IMG/VR virus record: IMGVR_UViG_3300036790_000176 | Coordinates: 1-49,226 of that record | Reading direction: 5' to 3' (one strand) | Length of the DNA stretch: 49,226 nt | DNA from: a virus | Part shown: one piece after another, positions 42,592-49,226 of the stretch | Numbering within the stretch: position 1 is the stretch's first letter | How the letters are laid out: each line of letters opens with the position of its first letter | Position numbers and translations under genes: made by a program | The notes under the pieces: generated by a model | The model's input: only the letters and a program-made list of their open reading frames with translations | Told to the model about the DNA's origin: nothing | Databases searched by the model: none

Positions 42592-43076
42592 TCGAGGTCC
42601 CCTTCCAGCACGGGGGCGAATGTTTTCTCATCCAATTCCTTGGCGGCCTGAGCAGCACGTGCCAGGAGGGCTGGGTTCATGAACGCATGCTCCACCTTGG
42701 CCACGTGTTTGCTGGTCTTGGATGTATCAGGGTTTCTGTCGAGGAAATCCATAGCTATGCGGGCTACGAGTCGGTCGTCCGTGCCTTCTGACTCCAGCAA
42801 CAATTCCAACTTATCCAAAGCCTTCGTGCTCATCTCCAACACGCGTTCGGTGATCATACCGGTCATGGCCCGTAGTTCCTGGTCCACGTCCTGGTACATA
42901 TCCCCATTGAGATTCTTCAACTGACCGAGGAACTCAGGCCGGCGGGCGCGTTTACAGATCGTATGGTACGTGACGTTGAAAAGAGCCGCACACTCTTTCA
43001 GAGTATAATGCGCCAACAACCGCCTCATCAATTCATCGTCGTCCAACAATCGCTGTGCGCTCGACACACCGGCCAT
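42588..43076 (-). CDS. terS: Small terminase subunit (162 aa)
   Basis: The N-terminal domain has a helix-turn-helix (YTLKECAALFNVTYHTICKRA near residues 26-46) for DNA recognition; the remainder is helical and would form the ring. It is the first gene of the late operon, directly downstream of the leftward promoter at 43124-43152 and with GAGAGGAGGAACGG before its ATG. Confidence 0.8.
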   Translation of the reverse strand: MAGVSSAQRLLDDDELMRRLLAHYTLKECAALFNVTYHTICKRARRPEFLGQLKNLNGDMYQDVDQELRAMTGMITERVLEMSTKALDKLELLLESEGTDDRLVARIAMDFLDRNPDTSKTSKHVAKVEHAFMNPALLARAAQAAKELDEKTFAPVLEGDLD

Positions 43077-43354
43077 CCGTTCCTCCTCTCACACCGCCGC
43101 CGCACGCGGGGTCTGATAGATTTATTATAAGCCCGGCACACGCCCAGAGCAACCCCCGAGTGCCGGCACTTGCCCAAGCGGCGCTTGCTTGCTAGGGTTT
43201 TGCTCGAATCAAAAACCCCATATACCAAAACCCCCCACGATTTTTTCTCCGTCTTAAGACCCCGGGTACGGGAACAAGAATTTGGGTCCACCCGGGGCCC
43301 CTGAATGCAGTACAGGCTAGGCTGTCCCCTAGACACAACAGAAGGAGTGATACA
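43077..43354. other. Divergent control region with inverted repeat
   Basis: This 278-base gap lies between the leftward late operon and rightward early genes. Besides the leftward promoter it holds an inverted repeat, CCCCGGGT (43260-43267) and ACCCGGGG (43290-43297), which could be an operator or hairpin. No convincing gene is seen. Confidence 0.55.
43124..43152 (-). promoter_or_regulatory. Leftward late promoter
   Basis: Read leftward, TTGCTC (43152-43147), a 17-bp spacer and TATAAT (43129-43124) form a good sigma70-type promoter just before the small terminase gene. It belongs to the same TTGC-type family as the rightward promoters and probably drives the late operon. Confidence 0.75.
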
Positions 43355-43513
43355 ATGCACATCAATTGGAATTGGGAACGTGGCACATTACTCGTCGTGG
43401 GATTGACACGACACAAGTCAGCTCACATGATCTTATGGAGAGATGATATCGATAACAGATGGGACGCGTATGCCAAGTTCGGCAAGCTCATCATAGCCCA
43501 GATATGGTTGTAG
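43355..43513 (+). CDS. Small early protein (52 aa)
   Basis: A compact frame starting MHINWNWERGTLLVVGL, with alternating aromatic and hydrophobic residues and a C-terminal hydrophobic helix (KFGKLIIAQIWL). AGAAGGAGTGATACA precedes the ATG. The size and composition suit a small beta-hairpin or peripheral membrane protein; the function is unknown. Confidence 0.6.
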   Translation: MHINWNWERGTLLVVGLTRHKSAHMILWRDDIDNRWDAYAKFGKLIIAQIWL

Positions 43514-43525
43514 GAGGCTAATACA

Positions 43526-43582
43526 ATGACACATCACATGAGGACGGATGATATGAACCAACCACGAGGACCACCTGATTAG
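43526..43582 (+). CDS. Possible 18 aa peptide
   Basis: A short frame (MTHHMRTDDMNQPRGPPD) with AGGAGGCTAATACA before the ATG follows the 52 aa gene by 12 bases. It has no recognisable feature and may be noise, though the ribosome site is good. Confidence 0.3.
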   Translation: MTHHMRTDDMNQPRGPPD

Positions 43583-43902
43583 ACACAATTCGATATAACG
43601 TGTGCAAACGACCTAGCCAATGCACACAGGCTGCTTCGCAGCTTTGGGGCGCTATGAGGGGCCGGAGGTCTCGCTGTTTATCACACGGAGCGCATTGCCC
43701 ACTGGCGGGTATCGAATATGAGATATGCGCCGGTGCGCCGGGAATAAAAGTTATGCGCGGCGTGCATTGTGCGTTGATTGCTGTATAATTGAATACAGAG
43801 AGGAGAGCACGCACGAAACACGGAAATACGGCGGTGATCGGCGTGATCACTGAAAGCGTAAGGCCATAATGGTCCCCACATGATGTACTATGGAGAGATA
43901 CG
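43583..43902. other. Intergenic region with two hairpins and a promoter-like element
   Basis: This roughly 320-base gap contains an inverted repeat GTGTGCA (43600-43606) / TGCACAC (43621-43627), a tight hairpin GCTGC-ttc-GCAGC (43630-43642) followed by TTT that may end upstream transcription, and a TATAAT at 43784-43789 whose -35 match is weak. No gene was found. Confidence 0.5.
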
Positions 43903-44157
43903 ATGACACAAGCGACAGTGATTGTGCAGGAGGAAACGATGAAGATGGTCAAGGGTTTGGCCGCGCTCAGGAACCGGACTGTGGACGAGGTTATAGCGCA
44001 GGCCCTGACAGACGGTGTCAAAGCCGCGTGTTATCGGCATAAGAGGAACGCGCAGCAGTGGGCCGAGAAGAAGGCGTTGAAGGCGAATTACGATCGGATC
44101 GTGGCGGCCGCGACCGATGCCGGGATCGACATAGCGGAGATCATTGGCCAGGAGTAG
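43903..44157 (+). CDS. Hypothetical early protein (84 aa)
   Basis: The protein is helical and charged: an N-terminal strand (TVIVQEE) is followed by helices containing VKGLAALRNRTVDEVIAQAL, resembling ribbon-helix-helix or short regulatory proteins. GAGAGATACG precedes the ATG. The nearest promoter candidate is the TATAAT at 43784-43789. Function unknown. Confidence 0.65.
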   Translation: MTQATVIVQEETMKMVKGLAALRNRTVDEVIAQALTDGVKAACYRHKRNAQQWAEKKALKANYDRIVAAATDAGIDIAEIIGQE

Positions 44158-44545
44158 TCAGGCACCTAGGCGAGTGTGGGGAGCTACGGCTCTCTGCACG
44201 CGTCCGAAGGTCTGGACAAGCAAAAGCCGTTCAGATCAAAGGCCGCTACTCGGCTGTTGCTTGGTCCCCACCTGTGATAGTATAATTCACATAGGGGAAG
44301 TCTGGTCGTCTATATGGAGTAGATTATATATATATATATATTACCCGATTCTTTCGACGAACACCTTGTTCGTTCGATAGAGAGTGTCGTTTTTCGAGCT
44401 TGTTCTCTTTACGCGCAATAATTCGGCATCTGCGGGACATGCTTGACAAAGCGTTTATTTCAGGGGGTTTACGCTGAGCGAGCAAAGACCAGATTGCCTA
44501 TATTGATTTGGCTGTTGAAAAGTCCGAACGTTGAAAGGAGCAATA
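44158..44545. other. Long leader region with promoter, AT repeat and hairpin
   Basis: This 388-base gap holds the promoter at 44257-44286, then a (TA)n dinucleotide run (about 44324-44341) and an inverted repeat ACGAAC/GTTCGT (44357-44362 with 44368-44373). The transcript would have a leader of some 250 bases before the endonuclease VII gene. The easily melted AT run could serve an origin or structural role. No gene was found. Confidence 0.5.
44257..44286 (+). promoter_or_regulatory. Sigma70-type promoter
   Basis: TTGCTT (44257-44262), an 18-bp spacer and TATAAT (44281-44286). It is the only clear promoter before the endonuclease VII gene, 260 bases downstream. Confidence 0.6.
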
Positions 44546-45043
44546 TTGAGTCACCGCCGTAGGAAAGATACACCACAACGGTTCCACCATATATTGAAGA
44601 AGTATGGCGTATCGCAGGGGGAGTTTGATGTGATGTATAAACATCACCAGGCTCGTTGTGCGATATGCCTCACACCCGAAGTGGAGTTACCGACGAGGTT
44701 GTACATCGACCACGATCATGTTACTGGCGTACCACGTGGGTTGCTATGCGCAGCGTGTAATACATTATTAGGTACTGCACAGGATTCTGTTACGCTCTTG
44801 CAACGTTGTATTGATTACCTCTCCAAGCCCTATTGGAATGATGTGTTGGCTAAACACGATCCTTTGTTGTTACGCGAAGCGCTCGAAAGACAGCATGCGT
44901 TGCATCAGGAGTTGTTAGAAGCGCCTCGCGCGGTGCTGCAACGTGCGTTGAATGTGTCTCCCGAGTCCGTCGAATCGCGAGAGAGTCTACGGCAACGTTT
45001 AATGATCGAACGGGCTAAATCGCTCGGCCTGATCCCGTTCTAA
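44546..45043 (+). CDS. Recombination endonuclease VII-like HNH nuclease
   Basis: The 165 aa protein matches T4 gp49-type endonuclease VII: zinc cysteines Cys38/Cys41 and Cys68/Cys71 flank the catalytic DHDH (55-58) with IDHDHVTGVPRGLLC. It resolves branched DNA made during recombination before packaging. The TTG at 44546 is chosen because GAAAGGAG precedes it by eight bases. The C-terminus is long and helical. Confidence 0.88.
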   Translation: MSHRRRKDTPQRFHHILKKYGVSQGEFDVMYKHHQARCAICLTPEVELPTRLYIDHDHVTGVPRGLLCAACNTLLGTAQDSVTLLQRCIDYLSKPYWNDVLAKHDPLLLREALERQHALHQELLEAPRAVLQRALNVSPESVESRESLRQRLMIERAKSLGLIPF

Positions 45044-45055
45044 AGTTTTGAGCCA

Positions 45056-45085
45056 TTGCGAATCGGGCCCCGAATAGAGTATAAT
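45056..45085 (+). promoter_or_regulatory. Sigma70-type promoter
   Basis: TTGCGA (45056-45061), an 18-bp spacer and TATAAT (45080-45085) lie 20 bases before the start of the 33 aa gene. Confidence 0.7.
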
Positions 45086-45104
45086 ATAAACATGGAGGTT
45101 GTAC

Positions 45105-45206
45105 ATGAGTTTACTCGTGGTTTTATCCGTACCATCGTTGCTAGGTGTTGTTGTTATCCTAGCTGTCCAGTGGATCTCGGAACATAGCACCAAGACTAAT
45201 CTATAA
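45105..45206 (+). CDS. Single-pass membrane peptide (33 aa)
   Basis: The frame is dominated by a hydrophobic helix (LLVVLSVPSLLGVVVILAV) followed by a short charged tail. ATGGAGGTTGTAC precedes the ATG and a strong promoter lies just upstream. Such peptides are common in phage early regions and often act on host membranes, but no specific role can be assigned. Confidence 0.6.
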   Translation: MSLLVVLSVPSLLGVVVILAVQWISEHSTKTNL

Positions 45207-45226
45207 CGCAATGCAGGAGGAACACG

Positions 45227-45526
45227 ATGTCCGCACCTCAATGTCCCAAAGCTGAGATGATCAAACGTCTCATCAACGAGCTTAGCGGGGGAGATGGTCA
45301 AGTTGTGACTATTTCTCTCGACGACGCAGCAGATGCGATCAACGCTCTTAAGTATTTAGACAACTCGCTCTCTAACAGGCGCGGGTATCAACGCAAGAAC
45401 CAGATCAAACGCAAGCTGATGTGGAAAATGGCCGAAGAACATGGTTTGATGCAAGAGATCGACGACGCAGCACGCGCTCAGTTAGGAGAGGATTTTGATG
45501 CGCTGGGAGAGGACGACATCGCATGA
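45227..45526 (+). CDS. Small charged early protein (99 aa)
   Basis: Function is not recognised. A C-terminal stretch resembles the 99 aa proteins at 76 and 47914: YQRKNQIKRKLMWK, GLMQEIDDAAR and an acidic tail. The shared pattern suggests a small family. AGGAGGAACACG precedes the ATG. The stop overlaps the next start (ATGA). Confidence 0.7.
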   Translation: MSAPQCPKAEMIKRLINELSGGDGQVVTISLDDAADAINALKYLDNSLSNRRGYQRKNQIKRKLMWKMAEEHGLMQEIDDAARAQLGEDFDALGEDDIA

Positions 45527-45771
45527 GGTATAGGGTGAGTTTATACAACCGCATCTGGTGCACAACGGAACGTAGATTCGTGTCGCTTAATGATTACAAA
45601 AAGCCGCCGAGATTACTCCACGCGAAGAGAGTGAGGGCGATTTTTGCTATCGTTGTAGGGTACTACAAACGCTGTTCGTACAATACCGTCATCTTCGCGT
45701 CCATGACTGGGAGATGGTTGATTAAGGAGTTCCACAATGCAATACGTACCTACACACGGCGAGGTGTTTAA
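45523..45771 (+). CDS. Hypothetical basic protein (82 aa)
   Basis: It is a basic protein (many Arg, Lys, Tyr) with a hydrophobic middle (AIFAIVVGYYK). The start overlaps the upstream stop. Function not recognised; it may bind nucleic acid or a host protein. Confidence 0.55.
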   Translation: MRYRVSLYNRIWCTTERRFVSLNDYKKPPRLLHAKRVRAIFAIVVGYYKRCSYNTVIFASMTGRWLIKEFHNAIRTYTRRGV

Positions 45772-46027
45772 AAACTCCCTGTGTGACAAAGATGCGAGGG
45801 TGTGGGTCAAGTATTTTGTATTCAACACATACCCTTTGGGAGTAACGATGGAGCAGACACGAGATCCTGACTGGCAAGCCACGCGGCGTTTGATGTTAAA
45901 AACCCCTCGACGATTCAAATGGAACACGTTACGGAGGTATTTATGCGATCACCGTTACTCACTACACGCCCAGTGCGTTGTGACTAATTACGTGCATGTG
46001 TTGAAGCGCGGAGGGATTATTATATGA
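45737..46027 (+). CDS. Hypothetical protein (96 aa)
   Basis: A mixed protein with KYFVFNTYPLGVTM near residue 25 and a basic C-terminus. AAGGAGTTCCACA precedes the ATG, and the first 35 bases overlap the upstream gene in another frame. The stop overlaps the next start. Function not recognised. Confidence 0.55.
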   Translation: MQYVPTHGEVFKNSLCDKDARVWVKYFVFNTYPLGVTMEQTRDPDWQATRRLMLKTPRRFKWNTLRRYLCDHRYSLHAQCVVTNYVHVLKRGGIII

Positions 46028-46203
46028 GCGTGTTCATACAATCATACGACACAGAACCTGAAGCACGCCGCGGTCTGGACGAGTTCTTGGACGGTTACCC
46101 CGAATACTTGCATCGTTTTACCGCGGATGTGGTACCTCCACACGCCAAGAAAAACTTGAGCGATCTATGGGTCGCTTACGCCGTAGTCTGGGAGGATCGA
46201 TGA
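46024..46203 (+). CDS. Hypothetical protein (59 aa)
   Basis: A small acidic protein with a helical middle and an aromatic C-terminus (LWVAYAVVWEDR). It starts at ATGA overlap and ends overlapping the next start, so it fits exactly in an operon of very small genes. Function not recognised. Confidence 0.6.
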   Translation: MSVFIQSYDTEPEARRGLDEFLDGYPEYLHRFTADVVPPHAKKNLSDLWVAYAVVWEDR

Positions 46204-46409
46204 AGATACCGTTTTTCAAACGCACCCCCGAAAGTGTTATCACAGGACCCTGCACCTGTCACGTATACGATTCTCACTATGGGTGCGAGCCGTGTCGACA
46301 AATGCTATCTATACATCACCTAGCCCATCAAATGTTCCGCGGCACTGTGTTGTTCTGCAGGTGCGGCGCGTGGAAGTTTTTCGTGAAAGGAGTTGAAGAT
46401 GCCTATTGA
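46200..46409 (+). CDS. Cys-rich small protein, probable zinc binder (69 aa)
   Basis: CTC, CEPC and CRCG cysteines (with nearby His) suggest one or two zinc sites. GGAGGATCG precedes the ATG. It overlaps both neighbours by a few bases. Function not recognised; small zinc proteins of phages often bind host factors. Confidence 0.6.
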   Translation: MKIPFFKRTPESVITGPCTCHVYDSHYGCEPCRQMLSIHHLAHQMFRGTVLFCRCGAWKFFVKGVEDAY

Positions 46410-46620
46410 AGGACAAGCACCAGAACTCAAGAAATTGTCGGACACTTTGCATAAAGAAGTGTACGGCCAAACTATTCAAGAAGCTAACGATGCCAAGACC
46501 TGCATCAATTGCAAACAACCTGCGTTATCAAAATGTCACACAGAGGCCGGAACACGCGAGTTCTATATCTCAGGCCTCTGTGAAGAGTGCTTCGACGCTA
46601 TGTTCGAAGAGGAGGAATAA
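46399..46620 (+). CDS. Zinc-ribbon small protein (73 aa)
   Basis: Two pairs, CINCKQP and CEECFD, with a third Cys between, make a treble-clef or ribbon-like site. The ATG at 46399 follows AAAGGAGTTGAAG. The stop shares one base with the next start (TAATG). Function not recognised. Confidence 0.6.
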   Translation: MPIEGQAPELKKLSDTLHKEVYGQTIQEANDAKTCINCKQPALSKCHTEAGTREFYISGLCEECFDAMFEEEE

Positions 46621-46817
46621 TGCCCAAAGATCCGCTTAGGAAACTCACAATGGTTGAGTTCCAGGATTTAATCTGCGACGAGGCCCGTCGGTTCGTCGTG
46701 TACCAGGTAAAGCAGAAGTTTCTAGGCAGACCACACCTCGACCCAACCCTAATGAGCTTGCAGGAGTGGCTCGAGCATTTTCGTGAATTCATTTTAGAGG
46801 AGCCGTTAGGATCATGA
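46620..46817 (+). CDS. Hypothetical protein (65 aa)
   Basis: A helical small protein (EFQDLICDEARRFVVYQVKQKF, EWLEHFREF). Start and stop are both overlapped by neighbouring genes. Function not recognised. Confidence 0.6.
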   Translation: MPKDPLRKLTMVEFQDLICDEARRFVVYQVKQKFLGRPHLDPTLMSLQEWLEHFREFILEEPLGS

Positions 46818-47074
46818 GTATAAACACGATTATCAATTGCGATACATGCGGGGCGGTTAAAGGCGAGACCAACCACTGGTTCCGCCTCGTAGCACATAGT
46901 TCAGTATTTCGTCTACAACCTTGGGGCATGGATAACGTACCAGATACTAATAGAGAAACCCACCACTGCTCGGATCAGTGTGTTGCTAAAGAACTTCAAC
47001 GCTGGCTCGATGCACAACACCCGCCTATTGTAACAGGCACACCCAACCCACATACAGGGGAATTCCGGCCCTGA
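46814..47074 (+). CDS. Zinc-ribbon-like small protein (86 aa)
   Basis: CDTCG near the N-terminus and HHCSDQC near residue 51 form a zinc-finger pattern spanned by a Trp-rich stretch. It overlaps the upstream gene by four bases. Function not recognised. Confidence 0.6.
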   Translation: MSINTIINCDTCGAVKGETNHWFRLVAHSSVFRLQPWGMDNVPDTNRETHHCSDQCVAKELQRWLDAQHPPIVTGTPNPHTGEFRP

Positions 47075-47086
47075 TTTTTGCACCAG

Positions 47087-47116
47087 TTGCAATCCAGGCC
47101 CTAAATGCTGTATAAT
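47087..47116 (+). promoter_or_regulatory. Sigma70-type promoter
   Basis: TTGCAA (47087-47092), an 18-bp spacer and TATAAT (47111-47116), 18 bases before the next ATG. Confidence 0.7.
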
Positions 47117-47133
47117 AAAAACATGGAGGATTT

Positions 47134-47373
47134 ATGCCAAGAGGTCCAAAAAACAGCGGTAACCGGCAACAGCATATGTTCGGAGAAGATGGTAAACCGG
47201 CGGTAAGGTTCATCCAGATCATCTCCGTATCGTACACGTACAAAGATGGCGAAGGAGAAGGTTCTTCGGTCGTGGCTTTGGGCGATGACGGTATCGTGTA
47301 TCAATATCGTCGTGGTGATATCCAAGCTTGGGTTCCGTTCAACACGGATATCTTAACACCCGCGCGGAGATAA
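47134..47373 (+). CDS. Hypothetical early protein (79 aa)
   Basis: A basic N-terminus (MPRGPKNSGNRQQ) precedes a beta-rich body (FIQIISVSYTYK, GIVYQYRRGD), similar in outline to small OB-like or host-binding proteins. ATGGAGGATTT precedes the ATG and a strong promoter lies upstream. Function not recognised. Confidence 0.65.
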   Translation: MPRGPKNSGNRQQHMFGEDGKPAVRFIQIISVSYTYKDGEGEGSSVVALGDDGIVYQYRRGDIQAWVPFNTDILTPARR

Positions 47374-47374
47374 C

Positions 47375-47788
47375 ATGGCCACAACACCCACAGCACCCGC
47401 TCAAATGAACTACATCTTCTCCATCGGGCACTCAGCGGCGTATTCACTATACCTCGTGCGGTGTCCTTTGGAAGACCTACCCAAACACATCCGCGCTGTG
47501 CATTTCATGCACCCCGATGCCACGGTGGATGTGTTCGCGTTGGCCGGAGAGAAACTAACAAACGTTCCAGGAGTGCATCTCCAGCTCTTAGAACGCAACC
47601 CACCCACTCGTTACGTGGACCATGCCGTGGGTTCGTTGAGATCCAAATGGATAGCAATGAACTACGACCAGATCACATCGGACATGGTTCTTATAAACGA
47701 GAAACTTCACGAACTCCGCGCGCGAGTAACATCGAAAACACCAGCGCGGGGGGAGGGCCAGGATTCGGACTTTTCAAAAGCCGAATGA
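47375..47788 (+). CDS. Hypothetical protein (137 aa)
   Basis: An alpha/beta protein without a known motif (YIFSIGHSAAYSLYLV, AVHFMHPDATVDVFAL). It starts one base after the previous stop, with GGAGATAAC upstream. The C-terminal tail is charged and Ser-rich. Function not recognised. Confidence 0.6.
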   Translation: MATTPTAPAQMNYIFSIGHSAAYSLYLVRCPLEDLPKHIRAVHFMHPDATVDVFALAGEKLTNVPGVHLQLLERNPPTRYVDHAVGSLRSKWIAMNYDQITSDMVLINEKLHELRARVTSKTPARGEGQDSDFSKAE

Positions 47789-47810
47789 AATGCGCATTTC
47801 AACATCCACG

Positions 47811-47839
47811 TTGCCTCGTTTTCCAAAACGCGGTATAAT
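47811..47839 (+). promoter_or_regulatory. Sigma70-type promoter of the duplicated block
   Basis: TTGCCT (47811-47816), a 17-bp spacer and TATAAT (47834-47839). The first base of the window corresponds to its last base, so the left copy lacks this promoter. Confidence 0.75.
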
Positions 47840-47913
47840 GAAAACAGCACAGGAGATAACATCTCTCGAGCACAAACTAGAACCACCGCGGTAACCCCGC
47901 ACAGGAGAATCAC

Positions 47914-48213
47914 ATGGACACCAACGATCAGGATATCCTCGCCGCAGTCAATTCCGAAGTTGCAGGTCTCTCGCCCGAGCAGCTCAAGGAAGAGCTTTTG
48001 AAGTTCCGCGTCCGCCAGAAGGTCCAGCAGAAGAAGCAGAGCGGCAAGGGTTCGCAGAAGGCGTACCAGCAGAAGCAGCGCGAGAAGCAGAAGGCCCTCA
48101 AGGCCGCGGCAATCAAGCTCGGTCTGTGGGATCAGATCGAGAAGGAAGCGGAGGATGCTGCCGAGCAGAAGCTCGCAGAGGACGACGTCGACACCGAAAC
48201 CGAAGCTGCATAG
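47914..48213 (+). CDS. Small charged early protein, copy B (99 aa)
   Basis: This is the second copy of the 76-375 gene, with a few substitutions (for example Gly for Asp in the LSPEQ region, Glu for Lys in the Gln/Lys run, Ala for Val at the KVAAI position). Its promoter lies at 47811-47839, about 75 bases upstream. Function unknown; strong conservation between variants argues that it is translated. Confidence 0.8.
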   Translation: MDTNDQDILAAVNSEVAGLSPEQLKEELLKFRVRQKVQQKKQSGKGSQKAYQQKQREKQKALKAAAIKLGLWDQIEKEAEDAAEQKLAEDDVDTETEAA

Positions 48214-48374
48214 TAGGACGGCTGGCCAGAAAGGCAGCCGCCTGATCAAGCAGGTCGTATTAAAAGACCAACGCGAACTTGATCGGGCGGGTGCCTTTCG
48301 TGTTTGAAAGACATTACGTGCTTTAGGACACTTTGAGCTTTCACCCAAAGGGCACCATATATCCCAACAGAAAG
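48214..48374 (+). ncRNA. Structured intergenic RNA element, copy B
   Basis: It keeps the proximal helices of copy A nearly unchanged. The distal hairpin pairs 48290-48298 with 48348-48356 (GGTGCCTTT with AAAGGGCACC, one G-U) and has an apical TGAAAG (48305-48310) with CTTTCA (48338-48343). The apical helix has no resemblance in sequence to the GGATAA/TTATCC of copy A, yet each pairs internally, which is the mark of selection for structure. Confidence 0.6.
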
Positions 48375-48385
48375 GTCATCCGCAC

Positions 48386-48589
48386 ATGACCCTGTGTTCG
48401 TTCACCACAGAAGAACTCCGCCAGAAAGCTCGTTTCCATCGCAAGATGGCGGAGTTCGACCCTACCTATCGTTCGGATCGCAACGCTGATGCGAAACGTA
48501 CCCATTACCAAGCCACGCAAGTGCGTTGGGCGGATTTGTTCGACGAATTGGCCGATCGCAGAGACGCGATGCGCAGTGCTGTGGAGTAA
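48386..48589 (+). CDS. Small early protein, copy B (67 aa)
   Basis: The second copy of the 553-756 gene, differing at two residues, with the same weak AGAAAGG site and the same position after the structured RNA. Function unknown. Confidence 0.75.
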   Translation: MTLCSFTTEELRQKARFHRKMAEFDPTYRSDRNADAKRTHYQATQVRWADLFDELADRRDAMRSAVE

Positions 48590-48607
48590 TCCAGCAGAAA
48601 GGCTCGT

Positions 48608-49039
48608 ATGCTTGAAGAACACGACACCCTAATAACCCAAGAAGACAAGCTCGCGGTGTATGCGTTGATACAAGAGACCGTGGGCCGTGGGCAACCTGTT
48701 AGCGGTATGGCTATCGCTCAGTTAATGCCGTTGTTAGTGAAGCTTACCCACCTTATCGCCCCGCGCTTGGAAGAATTCAACTCCGTATGTGCGGCTGAGA
48801 AGGCGCTGCGGGTGGTGTGCGATGAAGCGATTGCTAAGGTGGAGCGGTTGAAGTCACGCGTAGCTGAACTGGAGAAGAACCTCGCAGAAAAGAACAATTC
48901 GCTCGGTCTGCTCCGCGTTAAGTACACCCTCACAGATAGCTTCCTACCCGATGATTTCGAGCCTGAATTAGAACCTCTGGATAGACTCACGCAATACTTC
49001 ACTCAAAGCGATCCAGAGGCAACTGGAGGAGGAAACTAA
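48608..49039 (+). CDS. Two-module early protein with alternative C-terminus (143 aa)
   Basis: The N-terminal 82 residues match the 775-1245 product. From about residue 83 the sequence is different: a charged heptad-like stretch (VAELEKNLAEKN) followed by an acidic region, likely a coiled coil, replaces the DUF551-like domain. The reading frame at the 3' end differs too, ending in TAA before the next ATG instead of overlapping it. Confidence 0.7.
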   Translation: MLEEHDTLITQEDKLAVYALIQETVGRGQPVSGMAIAQLMPLLVKLTHLIAPRLEEFNSVCAAEKALRVVCDEAIAKVERLKSRVAELEKNLAEKNNSLGLLRVKYTLTDSFLPDDFEPELEPLDRLTQYFTQSDPEATGGGN

Positions 49040-49042
49040 ATC

Positions 49043-49226
49043 ATGAGAACTACGGATGGATTGCGAAGAAGCGCTAAAGAGTCTAAAGGGAAAGGCTCTG
49101 ATTGGGGGAGTCCAGTCGCGCGGTGTCCTGATTGCAGGAAAAGGCTGAAACTCCCGCTCCCTAGTGAATGTCCTCAATGCCATCGAATTTTTGCTGCCCC
49201 CAGCGATCTAGCGGTAACTGACAAAC
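49043..49226 (+). CDS. Zinc-ribbon small protein, copy B (partial)
   Basis: The same product as 1242-1433, cut by the window end after about 61 codons. The CPDC and CPQC pairs are retained. GGAGGAAA precedes the ATG. Confidence 0.7.
   Translation, partial: MRTTDGLRRSAKESKGKGSDWGSPVARCPDCRKRLKLPLPSECPQCHRIFAAPSDLAVTDK

Larger units (their letters stand above)
47839..49226. repeat. Right copy of the end overlap (variant B)
   Basis: These bases match 1-1425 with scattered substitutions and two replaced blocks (about 48308-48361 and 48853-49024). The window ends inside the zinc-ribbon gene. The overlap of both ends is evidence for a circular or permuted genome with two co-occurring variants. 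Confidence 0.9.

Noticed and set aside
44324-44342. TA repeat as an origin of replication
   Set aside because: Only a simple dinucleotide run is visible; no iterons or initiator gene support an origin call.
1-49226. Integrase, repressor/anti-repressor switch or other prophage hallmarks
   Set aside because: No recombinase or lysogeny module was recognised, so a strictly lytic life style is more likely.

Overview
The window looks like an essentially complete tailed-phage genome, probably podovirus-like. It has a large set of virion proteins (small and large terminase, portal, scaffold-like protein, Mu gpT-like major capsid protein, tail or neck proteins, ejection-type internal virion proteins). 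No tape-measure, tail-tube, sheath, integrase or phage RNA polymerase gene was recognised. The host is unknown. The strong sigma70-type promoters, the Sec-type signal peptides and the Hydin/ASH-like and GxGY-repeat virion proteins suggest a Gram-negative, possibly Acidobacteriota-like soil bacterium; this is inference only.

Layout. The first 14.3 kb, transcribed rightward, hold small early genes, a Cas4/RecB-like nuclease, a tRNA-like element and preQ0 synthesis (queC, queD, queE, folE). They also hold a Sak4-like ATPase whose Walker B half precedes its Walker A half, an SSB-like protein, a uracil-DNA-glycosylase/PolA fusion polymerase, a DUF3987-like helicase, a DpdA-like DNA transglycosylase and a GroES-like protein. 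A convergent stem-loop at about 14.33 kb separates this from the leftward late operon (43.08 down to 14.35 kb). From 5' to 3' that operon carries terminases, portal, scaffold-like and capsid proteins, tail fibre, neck/tail proteins, internal virion proteins including one of 1773 aa, a muralytic enzyme, a PurD-like ATP-grasp protein, a small putative membrane protein and a permuted NlpC/P60-like hydrolase. From 43.35 kb to the right end, rightward transcription resumes with many very small early genes and an endonuclease VII.

The two ends overlap: bases 1-1425 correspond to 47839-49226 but are not identical. The simplest reading is a circular or circularly permuted genome of about 47.8 kb, with the contig ends drawn from two strain variants. 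The two versions expose a structured RNA whose distal hairpin has changed sequence while keeping complementarity, and a gene whose C-terminal half is swapped.

How it works together. FolE, QueD, QueE and QueC would make preQ0 from GTP and the DpdA-like enzyme would place it in DNA, a known phage defence against restriction. The Sak4-like ATPase, SSB-like protein, Cas4-like nuclease and endonuclease VII form a recombination set next to the polymerase and helicase. A family of promoters with a TTGC-type -35 box, a 17-18 bp spacer and a perfect TATAAT drives the early units and, divergently, the late operon.
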